The notes: generated from the letters alone by a model not told the origin. DNA of 64,000 nt from Rhizopus arrhizus (GCA_024220505.1 JAKZZE010000026.1:434001-498000), one strand, 5' to 3'; positions 1 through 11,398 are shown, numbered from the stretch's first letter. Translations and numbers: made by a program.

Positions 1-108
1 GCTTACTTGAACAATTTAAATAAATTATAAATAATAATAAAAAAGGAGAAAGTCATTCAAGACAGAAAAAAAAAAAAAGAATACGTCAAAATCACGAAAT
101 ACTGGATA

Positions 109-148
<40 letters not shown>

Positions 149-431
149 ATAATTTTATTCTATTCATGTGGACAGGATATCACGTCATTTCTTATTGTTT
201 TATGCCTCACCTCCTTTTTTTAATCTGTCATAATCTTTGTTTTTGCATGAATTTAGTCCCTCTTCAGAAGAAATAAGAAGGATTTCCACTGACTTATCCA
301 GTTGATATGTCAGATGAATAATTTTTTTTTTTTTTTTCATTGTTATGAATTAAAACACCGATTTATTCACACACAGATTACAAATATTTAAATTTGAATT
401 TCTTTTGTTTCCGTCTTCCTTTTATCTTAAA
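1..431. other. AT-rich upstream region with 37-nt poly-A run
   Basis: No gene is visible. The stretch holds an uninterrupted A run at 110-146, a shorter one near 66-78 and a T run near 322-337. It is probably the promoter of the bHLH gene that starts at 432; no convincing TATA box or operator can be assigned. Confidence 0.5.
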
Positions 432-1221
432 ATGACTGAAAGTACATTTAAATTAAGGAATCCTACAGACTATCATCTTCAACAACAACAACAGCAGCAG
501 CAAATAATGATGGATGAATTTATTTATCAACCACCTTTAACTGGTTTCTTATCACCACTTCTAAGTGATTTTGATGAATTTGAAATGAAAAACAAGATTG
601 AAATAGACCTTTTATCGGAAGGATCACCTTCTGAATATTCTTCTGTCTTTTCTCACCCACCACACTTTATTGATAATAGAAATCACAGTTCGGATACTCT
701 CCTATCTGTTTCACCTCAAAGTGCAAGTAGTTTTTATACTCAACCTTTTTCTGCTCCTACTCAAATGAATTATCTGGCTACTTTAAATCATACAAGTATT
801 GAAGATTATGAATCATTACAGATACAGTAAGTACACACTCCCCTTCCTTTCTTATATATAAACAAATCATACTTAATCTGTTACTAGGCAACAAATAATC
901 AATGAAAAGAGGCGTAGAAGAAGAGAATCACACAATGCAGGTAAATAAAAAAAGTCATATTAATTTATAAAAGCTAATTGTTCTATAGTTGAAAGAAGAA
1001 GAAGAGAGAACATTAATGAGCGTATTCAAGAATTGGGTACTTTATTACCGGAATCTATGCTTGAAGAAATTACAAATCATACTGGAAACAATACTAAGCC
1101 AAATAAAGGTGCTATATTAAGAAAATCGGTCGATCATATTCGGTTACTACAGCAACAAGTTACTAATTATCAAGAACGAATACATCAATTAGAATCACAA
1201 CTTACTTCTTTAACTTGTTAA
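432..1221 (+). CDS. bHLH transcription factor
   Basis: This is a predicted nuclear DNA-binding regulator of the basic helix-loop-helix family, binding E-box type sites as a dimer. The model has three exons, 432-826, 888-940 and 989-1221, joined by GTAAGT...TAG and GTAAAT...TAG introns, giving about 226 residues. The N-terminal half is low complexity with a Q8 run and Ser-rich acidic segments, which fits an activation domain. The C-terminal third carries a textbook basic region (RRRESHNAVERRRRENINER), helix 1 (IQELGTLLP), a loop and helix 2 (KGAILRKSVDHIRLLQQQV) running into a short coiled coil. The His, Glu and Arg residues that read the CANNTG core are present. ATG 432 is the first in-frame ATG; upstream codons in frame are not ATG. 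Among fungi it is closest in style to MITF/USF/Cbf1-like bHLH proteins with a short zipper. The target genes are unknown. Confidence 0.88.
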
Positions 1222-2469
1222 TTATTTTTATTATTATATATATGCTATTACTATGCTATTATTATTATTATTATTATTACTATTAAAATCATACCCTCAC
1301 TTTCCCTTTAATCTTCATAATAAAATATTTCCTGTTTATTTTCTAACATTCAAAACTGTTACACTTGTTTTTTTTCTATTAAAAGAAAATGACGTTTGCC
1401 TTGAAGACAGCTTACACTCCAGAATAATAAAATCCCGATTTAGTAATAGCATAAGGGGCTATGTTACACAGTACGCGTCATTAACAAATAAAATTCAGGT
1501 ACTGTTTTGTGCAAAGCAAAAAAAAAAACTATTTTTACTTGATCCACCTTACTGCGTCGTTCCTTTTTTTTTTTTTTTCCTATTCTTCACACGTGGCCTC
1601 AATCACGTTACACATTTTCCTGTGGCTCAGCTTTGTTTCATAAAATGTTGTCAACAATGGTTTTCATACAATCAAATACAGCATCATTTATGAATTCTAT
1701 ATGAAAAAGATAACTGTTTTTACATACATGTTTCTCATATATCCAAAAAGATAGGATTTTGTTAGGTTATGAAAAATAACTGGAATCACAATTACTCCGA
1801 ATCGGAAAAGCACTTCTTCCCGAGCTACATTCAAAAAATAAGACAAAAAGGAAGTTACACTTCATGAGAGAAAGTGCGGAAATCGGTTGGTAATGATCTC
1901 CGAGATATGCTTTTCAAGAAAAAGAAAGATGCTGGTATATTTAAATCTTCTTGTGAACAAATCCCTACTGTTTAACATGAAAGATGGGATGTTCATTCAA
2001 TCTAACCCTGTCTTTTTTTTTTTTATTAGTTCTTTATAAATTGATTACTTGAGTAGATTATTTGGTATTTAAGCCTGAAACTGTTTACGTAAAATGATTT
2101 CATAAAGTATTATCATCGTCGATGACAAAAGAAATGGACGATGGCAGCAGTACTTTTCATCGTATTCGATTTGAAAATAGCGGAGTTCTCGGAAGCTCTT
2201 TCCTTTTTTTTTTTCTTCAATTTTTGCTCTCAGCACCGCCGTTACACCAGCAATGGCATGATGGAACCAATCATCCCCAGCTTTATTAAATGGCCAAATT
2301 CATCAAACATTCTACTAGATATCAGTCAGTAGAGAAGCTTTCATGATATAGCATATGTATTCCAATCAGAAATGAATATTGTAAATAATAACATAAAATA
2401 GAGAAAATAGCTACAACACAAAAGAAAATAAAAATCATGCACATTTCTTTACAAAACAAATGCAAACTA
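1222..2469. other. Intergenic, no supported gene
   Basis: AT-rich sequence with an ATT-type microsatellite near 1225-1275 and several poly-T runs. Open frames at 1253-1693 and 2141-2332 start at non-ATG codons and consist largely of translated homopolymer runs, so they are not called. A slightly more complex stretch at 2100-2335 could be decayed coding sequence but has no recognisable domain. Confidence 0.4.
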
Positions 2470-3248
2470 CAGTGTCACCAGTACCAAATAACGGGAAACA
2501 AAAAATCCACAGCGGCTTTGTGATACTCCAACTTGTGATTTTGCTACATCCAGCTAGCGGTTTTTGCAACACCCAGCCAGAGGCTTTACAATGCCCAAAT
2601 GGCAATTTTGTAACACGATGTGTTCTTTTATGCAATCCAACATTGTCTTCATCTTTGATTTCCACATCTAGCATAGATACTGAATACAATCATCATCTGT
2701 AACTAAAAAAATCTCAAAATAAAGCGATGTAGCTTTCGACTTTTCTCACTTTAAAATATAAAAAATAGCTTTGAGCGTGAAGCTCTTCTTTTGCCAGTTC
2801 CTCAATAACATCACTGTTTCCGTCGTCATTTTCATTATTGACATCAACCGCTGAAAGAAGAACTTGTATAAGTAAATCATTACTATTGTTCATTTTTTTT
2901 CTTAACATCTAAAAAAGGCTGAATAATGGATATGCTCTAACCTCTTTGATGGATTGAATTGTAAGATTACTTTCTAAGAGCTACGCTTACTTTTTTTTTA
3001 TTTTTTTACTAAATGGGAACGATAAAAGTCGAAAGTTACATTTCTTTATTTTGAGATTTTTTTAGTTAAAGATGATGATTGTATTCAGTATCTATGCTAG
3101 ATGTGGAAATCAAAGATGAAGACAATGTTGGATTGCATAAAAGAACACATCGTGTTACAAAATTGCCATTTGGGCATTGTAAAGCCTCTGGCTGGGTGTT
3201 GCAAAAATCGCTGTGGATTGAGTACTGCTATTTGGTACTGGTAGCACT
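2470..3248. mobile_element. Foldback / MITE-like inverted-repeat element
   Basis: Two long arms in inverted orientation enclose a loop of roughly 280 nt. The left arm (2470-2744) and right arm (3024-3248) are near-identical reverse complements; the right arm lacks about 50 nt present in the left. The outer ends read CAGTGTCACCAGTACC on the left and its complement, with a one-base change, on the right. A TA dinucleotide lies directly outside each end (2468-2469 and 3249-3250), which suggests Tc1/mariner-like insertion. Inside the arms is a degenerate tandem repeat of about 22-24 nt resembling TGTTGCAAAAACCGCTAGC, in at least four copies, a usual layout for transposase binding sites. The loop holds a 64-codon ORF on the minus strand (2714-2908, ATG start) with no known domain. 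No transposase is visible, so the element is non-autonomous. Confidence 0.75.
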
Positions 3249-3456
3249 TAAAAAAAGTTTCCAAGGATAAGTAAGAATAAGATGTAATAGATTAACTATC
3301 TCTGGAGACAATGTGACTCTTTTATTATACAATAATTCTCTGAATACTCTCAAGACTATTTGGATTCCTTGCCTTAAAATAAGCTATCCTTACACTAGGA
3401 CATCAAAAAATGATTTTGTTGTATTTAAGCGATATTTACACGGGTGTTTTTTTTTA

Positions 3457-5789
3457 TTATAACGCATCAAAATTAATAATATGTAGTGTTTTTTGTCTTT
3501 CCATCTCATCCTCTCTCTTTTCCATAACACGCAATACAACCACAACAATGCCCAAGACAAGGGCTGCAGTAGTCAGGACACCTAATACCCAAGGTACATA
3601 ATCTCCTGGCTTGATATATAACTCTACTTTCCATGATGAACTATCTTGTACGTCCTCAGGTTGATAAGGTAAGATGACAAGTTGTGAATTAGGAATGACA
3701 CCCTCATGCATGTAATAGTTCTTTTCTTGATGTCTCGTCACACCCGCAAACATCTCTTCCACATAGTTGTTCGTTCTACCCAAGCCAAAGAGACAGTAAG
3801 GCGTCAGTAGCGGGAGATAAGCTGATTGTGATAATTGTGATATTTGATGGGATCGTTTGACGCCTGATGTGTCCAATACTGTGAACTTCAATGAAGCTCC
3901 TGGATAACTAACACCATATCCTCTGTGACTAGAGACACCATTCAAAACTACATACAATTAAATAACTTTGTTTTTTTTTAAAAAAAAAAGTTCAGCTCGA
4001 TTACCTAAACCTTTTAAGAAGAACGCGTCATTAAAGTAATTGTTGATGATGAAGTTTGGTATACGACTAGCATCAGAAGTACTAGCGGATTGAAGTACAA
4101 GAATATCCAAGGATCCCTACATACAAAGAGATGAATCCCTTTTTTTCAACTTGAAGTATTCCTATTTACATCTTCATCTATATCAAAAAACGCGGCTTGT
4201 CTCGGATTTGATACATTTTCTAATGCATCAGCACCAGTTGTAACAATAGAAAACGATCTCTTTTCTGCCTCAATGGCTTCTTTTGTACAAAGCTTTTGAT
4301 TACAAAGAACTGACTGGAGTAATACAACGCGTTGGGTGGTAGTGACAAGTAAATCAGGATATCCATCCATATTATAATCTCCTGTATGTAAAGCAACAGG
4401 TAAATTCCCTCTAAAATGACTGTCTGTTACAAGAATCGTCTCCTTTTGTTTTAAATATGTATCAATGTCATAAACAACATAGTTCTATAATAAAGTATTA
4501 GGCACAATAATGTGTGTGATATGAAATATTCACTACTTTTGAATTTTGTGACGTAAAGTCAAACTTAAAGTCTGGATCAGCAATACATAACTCATTTGCT
4601 TTTCTACAGTTTCTTTCTTTTCCTTTACTACATAATCCCATTTGTTGATTATAAACAATGTGAATACTGCAACCTGACGACTGACAAACAGGGAAAACGA
4701 TATCAATCGATCCATCACCATCAATATCAGCAAAACTCAAAGGGCCTGCTCCAGTTGGTAAATCAGCTTGTTGAGATAATTTAAATCCATCTTTTCTCGA
4801 ATTTGTATAAATCTGAATCGATTTTGTTGATTTCTTTGAACATACAAATACCAAATCTACATTCTTTTAGTCTATGAAAGTAAACGAAAAAAAAAAAGCT
4901 CTTATTACCTGCAAGACAATCACCATTTAAATCTACAAAGGCATTTGAGTGTGGATTTGCCCAAGTACATTGATCAGTGGATTGCTTATCAAATATTGTA
5001 TCAGCCAATGTTCTATAACAAATAAACTGAGCCTTATTTGATTTAAAAAATAATTTTGCTTTACAAGTTAAAAGAAGAGTCGCCCATATTCATCCATGTA
5101 CTTAATTGATTCGTCTCTTTTGAATATCCCAAAATATCAGTCTTCATATCTCCATTAATATCCAAAACAATAGGTAAAGCACCTTGTGCTGAAGGCAATT
5201 TGATCGGTTGAGATTCTATTCTTATAAATAAGCTTCCCAGATTCAATACTATTTTCATTCTTACCAAAGGTATCATTGCCATTGCCGAGATAGATTTGCA
5301 TTTGAATTTCGCTTGACTTTTCTGGACTTTCTTGTCCCATCAATAAAACGTCCAGATGACCATCATAGTTGAAGTCTCCGGGTACTACATTAGTAATAAT
5401 ATAGCCTGGCTGAATCCATTTTGTACTAGGTAAAGAATGGAATGTAAAATCCACTTTTACAAGACATGTTTAGTTTCATGTCTCCAGCAGTAACAATAGC
5501 AACTTACAGTGATTCCATAAATAAACTGTTACTGAAGTTTGATCTGAGCTCAAGATAAACAAGTCTGTACTATAGAGATGTGTGAGTTTAAAAGAAAAAG
5601 CAAAGTAAGCTGTGTGTACAATTTATCTCCATTAAAGTCACCGAAGGCTGCAATTGTACCATCCACTTTATCTAATCCTATTGAATCTGGTTTTAAGCTA
5701 TAAAGCTTATTCTTTGGAAAAGTCGATGCATAATTAAAAGTCTGACATATTATAATTGTTGGTAGAAAGCAAAGCAGCCACAATTTCAT
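3457..5789 (-). CDS. FG-GAP repeat type I membrane protein, TIP/ITFG1 (Linkin) family
   Basis: Predicted secretory-pathway membrane protein with an integrin-alpha-like beta-propeller. The gene has about nine exons read from ATG 5789 to stop 3457. Exons join in frame, for example GDFNGDK to FTDLFILSS across the first intron (donor after 5620). The N-terminus MKLWLLCFLPTIIICQ is a good signal peptide. FG-GAP/EF-hand-like calcium loops follow: GDFNGDKFTD, GDFNYDGHLD, DINGDMKTD, DLNGDC, DIDGDGSID and DYNMDGYPD. The C-terminus has a hydrophobic helix (WVLGVLTTAALVLGIVVVVL) and a short basic cytoplasmic tail. This matches the T-cell immunomodulatory protein (ITFG1, worm LNKN-1) family in order and size, estimated at 550-600 residues. 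In animals the family acts in adhesion and binds RUVBL proteins; its role in fungi is unknown. The gene runs towards the inverted-repeat element downstream. Confidence 0.85.
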
Positions 5790-6369
5790 TCTTGTTGAAT
5801 AAAAAAGTAAAAAGAAAAAAGCCAAAGAAATCGAGCTTCTTTCGCCTTTTTAATTTTCTATGATTCCTGCATATTCAATATGTTCAAGGCTAAAGCTCTT
5901 TCTAACCACTGATACCAGAGCCAATCAATAAAGCAAACAATATAAAGTGATCCTAACTGACGGACAAAATCCGAGCATCGGATCATGCAAGCAATACAAT
6001 ATTACGGTTGTAGAAAACAAAATGCCACTCAATCTAAAATATGGGAAGCTGGACATTCGAATTTGATTACTTGATCTATCTTTTCTGAAAGAGGATGCTT
6101 TAAGGAACAATAAAAAAGAAATTGTTCTTCTTATGACTCTGTTATCAATTTGAAGATGTTTTGAAAATAGCTTACCAGTACCTGTATGAGCATAGGCCAT
6201 ACTATTCCAAATAGTCCTAAAGCAGTAATATTTTTTTTTTCCTTTCAATTATCTCGTAATTATTGAGATTAGTATAATGAACTTTAAGATTTTATTTCTT
6301 ATTTATCTATAAAATACAAGAGGAGGCGCACGTCTGAGAGCGGTGTGGGCCAAAAGAGGCAGAGTATAA
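5790..6369. other. Intergenic, no supported gene
   Basis: This is the upstream region of the ITFG1-like gene. A minus-strand open frame at 5925-6248 begins at TTG and shows no domain, so it is not called. It may be flanking debris of the neighbouring retroelement remnant. Confidence 0.35.
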
Positions 6370-6860
6370 TCAATGGAACATGTTAGTCAAGGCCGAGTCT
6401 ACCCCTTTTGATGAGGACAAACTGCGACATAGCACTAGTGACCAGTTATTTATCAATAAAATGAAAGCCATCAATAGTAAACTTCTAGTGGGCACGCCAG
6501 ATAACGGAAAGCACACAGCAGCTGAGGGTCCAGAGATCAGTGTTGTCAACAAAAGGAAATCGTTGAAAAGACTAGAGGATAAAGCATATATTGTCTTGAG
6601 TAAAAATGCTGTGAACCAAAAAAATTTGAAAACATCTATCCATACTCTCCATTTCTTAGAACAGCGCACGAAGAGATGTTGTAAGTCTTCAGTGTTGACA
6701 GAGCAAAATCTACACTGTGAAAAGGTCAAACCGTTGTTAAGTCTTGAGAGAAGTGATTAACTATAGAGTTTACGATGGAATAGACGATACCATAAAGACT
6801 AGCTCTCATGCGAGACAGGCATTTTCCAAAAAAGTGACCACTTAAAGGTTGGAATTGGTG
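6370..6860 (-). pseudogene. Remnant of non-LTR retrotransposon reverse transcriptase (zf-RVT end)
   Basis: The minus strand encodes the C-terminal zinc-binding tail that follows reverse transcriptase in LINE elements. The motif CRFCSVNTEDLQHLFVRC then W..W (C-x2-C ... H-x3-C spacing) is read in the frame ending at 6370. Just upstream in the same frame are SLWYRLFHRKLYS and the Leu/Arg-rich stretch typical of the end of the RT thumb region, interrupted by two in-frame TAG/TAA codons. Nothing of the RT active site, endonuclease or gag is visible. The copy is 5'-truncated and dead, as usual for target-primed insertions. It lies in a gene-poor gap between the ITFG1-like gene and JJJ1. Confidence 0.65.
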
Positions 6861-7281
6861 GCCGTATTAGATATAACCAAAAATGGTTTAGACTTACAAC
6901 TTGGAATTGTTTTAATCTAGGAAGTGCAGTTTAAAGCTTTACCTTAAAAGAAATCTATCACCAGCTAGCTCTTGTGCATTACTGATTACATAGAATATTG
7001 GGATAAAAATACCAACCTTTTTCTTCAATTTAGAATAATCACGTCGAAGGCTTCATCCAGAATTAAAATATCAGGACTGCCATTGAGCTATGTATACCAG
7101 AATTGAGTGCAAGAAGCGTTGCAAAATGAAAAGAATTCATTAAATTATTTTTCATTCGTAAGTTCAGAGGAAATGAGCAAGGAACAAATACTTACTAAAC
7201 GCTCTTCTAAATCTATTATCAAACAAAAAACAAAGTAAAAAAAAAAAAAAGTTGATTTATATCATTGAAACAACAAAAGTC
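6861..7281. other. Intergenic / possible further retroelement debris
   Basis: No convincing ORF. The minus strand around 7030-7080 gives a short open stretch (SPDILILDEAFDVI) that may be decayed coding sequence. The plus strand at about 7170-7235 has a short ATG frame rich in Lys and Ser ending in poly-A. Neither can be tied to a family. Confidence 0.25.
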
Positions 7282-7675
7282 ATGCTTGAGGTAAAAATTT
7301 GTATCTGAAATCCAACTGGTTTAACATTTGATTCAATTTCTTTTCTAGAAGCACAAAAGACCTAAAAACGAAGAAGGGTTTGCAAAAGATTATCATGCGT
7401 ATTGGGTAAAGAGACGAAGGAAAGATATACGAATAGTTTTGGATATAGCATATCAAAGTATGGAAAGGCTAGCTGAAGAGTCACGACTACAATGTGATTG
7501 AATTAGCCATCTTGTATAGAATACATTTTCTTAAAATCAGATATATGCTGAGGTTGGTACGAGTAGAAATGGTAATAGTATTGGTACTAGCACTATATGT
7601 GTTGAATATGACCACAAGCAGCCAGTTGATTCTAGTTCTGCAGAAAGACGGCCATCCATAAAGCTATATGATTAA
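7282..7675 (+). CDS. Possible small basic protein, exon structure uncertain
   Basis: Doubtful gene. ATG 7282 gives a three-codon exon ending at a GTAAAA donor (7291). A good pyrimidine-rich acceptor at 7348 opens 51 codons to a TGA at 7499-7501. That exon has a non-random, charged, aromatic-containing composition (FAKDYHAYWVKRRRKDIR). A second open stretch follows acceptor CAG at about 7540 and ends at TAA 7673-7675 (motif EYDHKQPVDSSSAERRPS); its phase does not match the end of the first exon. Either the real splice sites differ, for example a donor at TGG|GTAAAG, or the locus is decaying. No family was recognised. It lies just upstream of JJJ1 on the same strand. Confidence 0.3.
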
Positions 7676-7796
7676 ACTCCCTCCCCCCAATTTTGTGTCC
7701 TTTTGTTCTTTTTATTAGCTTGATGTGACTGTAAACACCTCCTGAGATTCTGTCAATTTTCTTTTTTTCTTTTTTTTTTTTTTTTTTGTTAAGCAA

Positions 7797-9158
7797 ATGC
7801 GTATCTGTTATTATGATTTACTTGGTGTTGAACGTCAAGCTACCAATATAGATATTAAAAAAGCTTATAGAAAGCAAGCACTTGTATGGCATCCTGGTAA
7901 AATCAATCTCTTTTTCTTTTTTTGTTTTTTTGCTGACCTGTAATTTTAGATAAAAATGGGGATAGAATTCAAGAAGCCACAGAAAGATTTGCTTTAATTC
8001 ATGAAGCTTACGAAGTTCTTTCAGATCCACAAGAAAGATCCTGGTAATACTATTGATATTATCTTTTAGTATAAGCAATTAATTTCAAATTAGGTACGAT
8101 GGACATCGAGATGCCATTTTACGAGGCGATGATACAAAGGGTCAAAAAGACAGTAGTGCTGGCACAACAGCTGAGGATCTCATGAGATACTTTAGTATAT
8201 CAGAATTTAAAGGTTATGAAGATACAGCCAGAGTAAGACCAACAAGAGCATGTATATACATCCAAACTGATTTCCCGGTTATAGGGCTTTTATAATGTGT
8301 ATCGCAGTTTATTTGAAAAATTAGCTAAAGAAGAAGAAGAGTCGTTTAGAAGTAATGATGATGATGATACCAAATATACACCGTTTCCAAATTTTGGAAA
8401 TGAAAAAACACCATTTATAGAAGATGTTCGAGACTTTTATAATGCCTGGCTTAATTTCTCGACTGTGAAGCCCTTTATTTGGGTTGAAAAATGGAGATTA
8501 TCAGATGCACCCAACCGAATTGTGCGTCGATCGATGGAAAAAGAAAACAAAAAGGCAAGAGATGCTGCTAAAAGAGAATACAATGATGTGATTAGGGTAA
8601 GCTAGATAAACATGAAAGAAAGTGTTTTAATGCTTTTGTTGAATATAGAGTCTAGCACAATTCATAAAGAAACGTGATCCACGAGTGAAAAAATACTTGG
8701 ATGAAGAGCAAAAGAGAAAGGAGGCAGCCGCAGCAGAGCAAAAGGCTAAGCAGCAACGTAAAAGACAAGAAATGCAGGCAAAGATTGATCAATATGAGGA
8801 GCCTGAGTGGGCTAAAATAGAAGAGGAAGAGGAAGAAGAGGCAATATATGAAGAAGAGGAGATGACAGGAGAAGACTTTTATTGCGTTGTGTGTGATAAA
8901 GGTTACAAGAGCGAAAGACAGTTTATAAGCCATGAAAAGAGCAAGAGGCATACTGACAACTTGGAAAAGTTGAGACAAGAGATGCTTGCGGATGAAGAGA
9001 CTTTTGATTTTGGACAGGATATGAATGATTTGAATGAACAGATGGATGCTGTCATACTTGAAGAGGAAGAAGTGATACCAACGACACAAGAGAAAAAGAA
9101 GAAGAAGAAAAATAAGAAAAAGGCACCCAATTGGGGTTATGAAGAAGATAATCTATAA
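7797..9158 (+). CDS. JJJ1: J-domain co-chaperone JJJ1 / DNAJC21, ribosome biogenesis
   Basis: Cytosolic J-protein that stimulates Hsp70 ATPase to release and recycle late pre-60S ribosome biogenesis factors. Five exons start at ATG 7797. The J domain opens with [20 protein letters not shown]; the HPD catalytic tripeptide is split by intron 1 (CAT CCT G | AT). The family hallmark after the J domain is present, [19 protein letters not shown], followed by a charged segment and a C2H2 zinc finger of the double-stranded-RNA-binding type ([19 protein letters not shown]...H). The protein ends in a Lys-rich tail ([18 protein letters not shown]). It is about 385 residues, shorter than yeast Jjj1 and human DNAJC21, and the second C-terminal zinc finger of those proteins is not seen. 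The stop lies 3 nt from the stop of the convergent mtTFB gene. Confidence 0.9.
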
Positions 9159-9161
9159 AGT

Positions 9162-10572
9162 TTATTGTTGTTTTGTTAAAAACATGGAAGCATCTTCAAA
9201 TAAAACTTTAGGTCTTAGTGGCCATTCATCAAACTTTTGAGCCACTTCACTCAATTGCTCAGCAGAAAGATCTCTAATTAAAATGCTTGTATCAAATGAT
9301 AATCTACCAAGTATGATTTCTGCACCAGGTCCTAATGTCCTAACAATGATGATATGATTTATATGGTCATGTAATAAATAAAAGCTGCATTTATTTACCT
9401 AACCATTGACTTCAAAGGCTGTCTTCGCATAACAAATAAGTGTTTCAAAACATATTCAAACACATCCCAATCAGCTATGAAAGTTTAAATTTGCTTAGCA
9501 ACGTCATTTTTACCCCTTTTTTTGCATCATTATTATTGTTACCTTTTATTTTACTTTTTTCTAAAGGTACGATGGATACAAGATGATACACAGACTATTT
9601 AAACAGATAAGATAATGTTATTCATATTGTGAGCTTTACCTCTGGATAGATATCACCTTCTTTTGTTGTATAAATCACTTTTAAGTTCGAACATGCCTCA
9701 GCTACAACACTCATTTTACAACGATTCGAATCGCTTGGTCCAGCCGTGAATTTCTGTAGATTAAAATGAGTGTCTATTTCTATCATCCTTTCTTTTGTGT
9801 TACAGTAAATAATTGATCCGGAATCCAGAACGCCATCGGCACACGGCCAAACGTTTGCATTGCCATCTTGTTGTTTACACAGCAAATGAATTGTGATAAA
9901 AGCTGCTCTCCCTTTCTACCTTTGGGTATCAAACCGGTAAAGAATATATTCGGATGCACTAGAGAGCAGTGTTATTCAAGAGGATAATAAACCAGAAAAT
10001 TATTTGCTACCTTTAGACCAATCTGTGTTTTGTAATGACCCCAAGTAGTTGGGATCTTTAAGAAAAGTGTAAGTATCCCAATCATATCCATCTTTCTTTA
10101 TTGTTTCAATCACTCCATTCGATGTCTCAGAGACTTGCTATGGGCATTTAGATGAGTTTACTGAATAAAACTTTTTTTATAATTCCTTGGCTTACTTTCA
10201 TCCACTGAAAATAATTAGGTTGTTGTTCTAAAGTCAATACTCTTTTGAATCCAATATCTTTCAATGCGTTTGTCCAAACACCAAGCCCTATCTCTTGTTA
10301 TTATTTCTACTTGGTAACATGGTTTATATTTACCAGGATATATCTCAACAGCTGTCTTTTGTTGAACATTTTTTATATTTAAAGCTTTTGCTGAATTTAC
10401 TATATTTAAGGTTTAAACAAACTGTGTGTACTACAATATTGTTACTATTCTTACAGGCCGTTATTGAATTTCCAAGTGTTGCTCTCGGTGCTGAACTTGC
10501 TTTGCTTTTAAAGATCTTTGTCCATTCTGTTAGAGTTGGGAAGCCATTTTTAAAATTAAAAACTTTACTCAT
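9162..10572 (-). CDS. MTF1: Mitochondrial transcription factor B (mtTFB/Mtf1-like, rRNA dimethyltransferase fold)
   Basis: Probable mitochondrial RNA polymerase specificity factor derived from the KsgA/Dim1 rRNA adenine dimethylase family. About eight short exons run from ATG 10572 to stop 9162. The SAM-binding motif I appears as SVEIYPGLGVWTNALKDIGF, the degenerate EIYPG form of mtTFB rather than the EIGPG of active methylases. Family-like segments follow: LEQQPNYFQWMK, KGEQLLSQFICCVNNK, MAFWIPDQLF, and KFTAGPSDSNRCKMSVVAEA, which matches the Arg/Lys-SVV stretch of yeast Mtf1. The C-terminal exons (DWDVFEYVLKHLFVMRRQPL, TLGPGAEIILGRL) fit the family's helical end. A mitochondrial presequence is not obvious. 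The TFB1M-like alternative (true rRNA methylase) is less likely because the catalytic NPPY-type motif is not seen. The gene converges on JJJ1. Confidence 0.78.
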
Positions 10573-11398
10573 CTTGAAAAAAGCAAAAAAAAAAAAAAAA
10601 AAAAAAAAAATCAAATTTCGAGCATAAGAGGCTTATGTTTTTTTGACAGCATAACTCCGATGATACAGGGGGGATTCATGCTACTTTTTTTAATATTCAC
10701 TTGTAAAATTAACTTTTTGTAAGAATAAAAAACGATGACAAGTTATTAATGGTATCTGTATTTTTTTCTAGAATTAAAAAAGAATACAAGAAAATAAAGT
10801 GGTCACTGCATATTTGATGCATAAAATCAAAAAAAAAAAAAAAAGATCAAGGAACCGGTGAGAGAACGCGGTTTGTTACATTTAATATAGTTTATTATTT
10901 TGGTCACTGCATATAAATAATCTTATTTTGCTTTAATGTGTTATTTTATGTAATCTAAAGAAAGAAAGAAAAGAAACCTAGAATACGTATAGAATATAAA
11001 GATTGCTTTATAAGACATGTTAATCATAGAACTTTTCATTCTTTTTCTTTCTCGCTTTTCCCTTTGAGTTTGTTAGTCGTGTACAACCCTCCTTCCTACC
11101 GTAACTATTTAAAGTTTCAGACTAAATTTGACTTTTCTAACCACAAGAAAATGATCCTTTTTTTTATTGGAGATAATATAAAGTATTTATACTTTTACAA
11201 CTCAAAGCCTTATTATTCATAAATAAAATGTTTGTTTCTTTTCTCTATTGTTTGTTTTCTTTTATTTAGTTTCAAGCCGTTATACATGTGAAAAGCGCCG
11301 CTTGGTTTTATGCAATTAACGGAAGCTTGATTTTTTAAGGAAATTTTCGTGGGACCACAAATCGATTTTAAGGAAAAGTTCTCTTTTTATAAAAAAAG
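10573..11398. other. Intergenic, promoter of the C2/chitin-binding gene
   Basis: No gene is seen. The stretch includes a run of about 26 A at 10585-10610 just upstream of mtTFB and a shorter A run near 10830. The open frames across it are antisense to mtTFB exon 1 or start at non-ATG codons. Confidence 0.5.

Noticed and set aside
1253..1693. 146-codon open frame downstream of the bHLH gene
   Set aside because: It starts at a non-ATG codon and consists mainly of translated microsatellite (poly-Leu) and poly-Phe.
5925..6248. 107-codon minus-strand frame between the ITFG1-like gene and the LINE remnant
   Set aside because: Starts at TTG and shows no domain, no splice context and no likeness to the adjacent retroelement.
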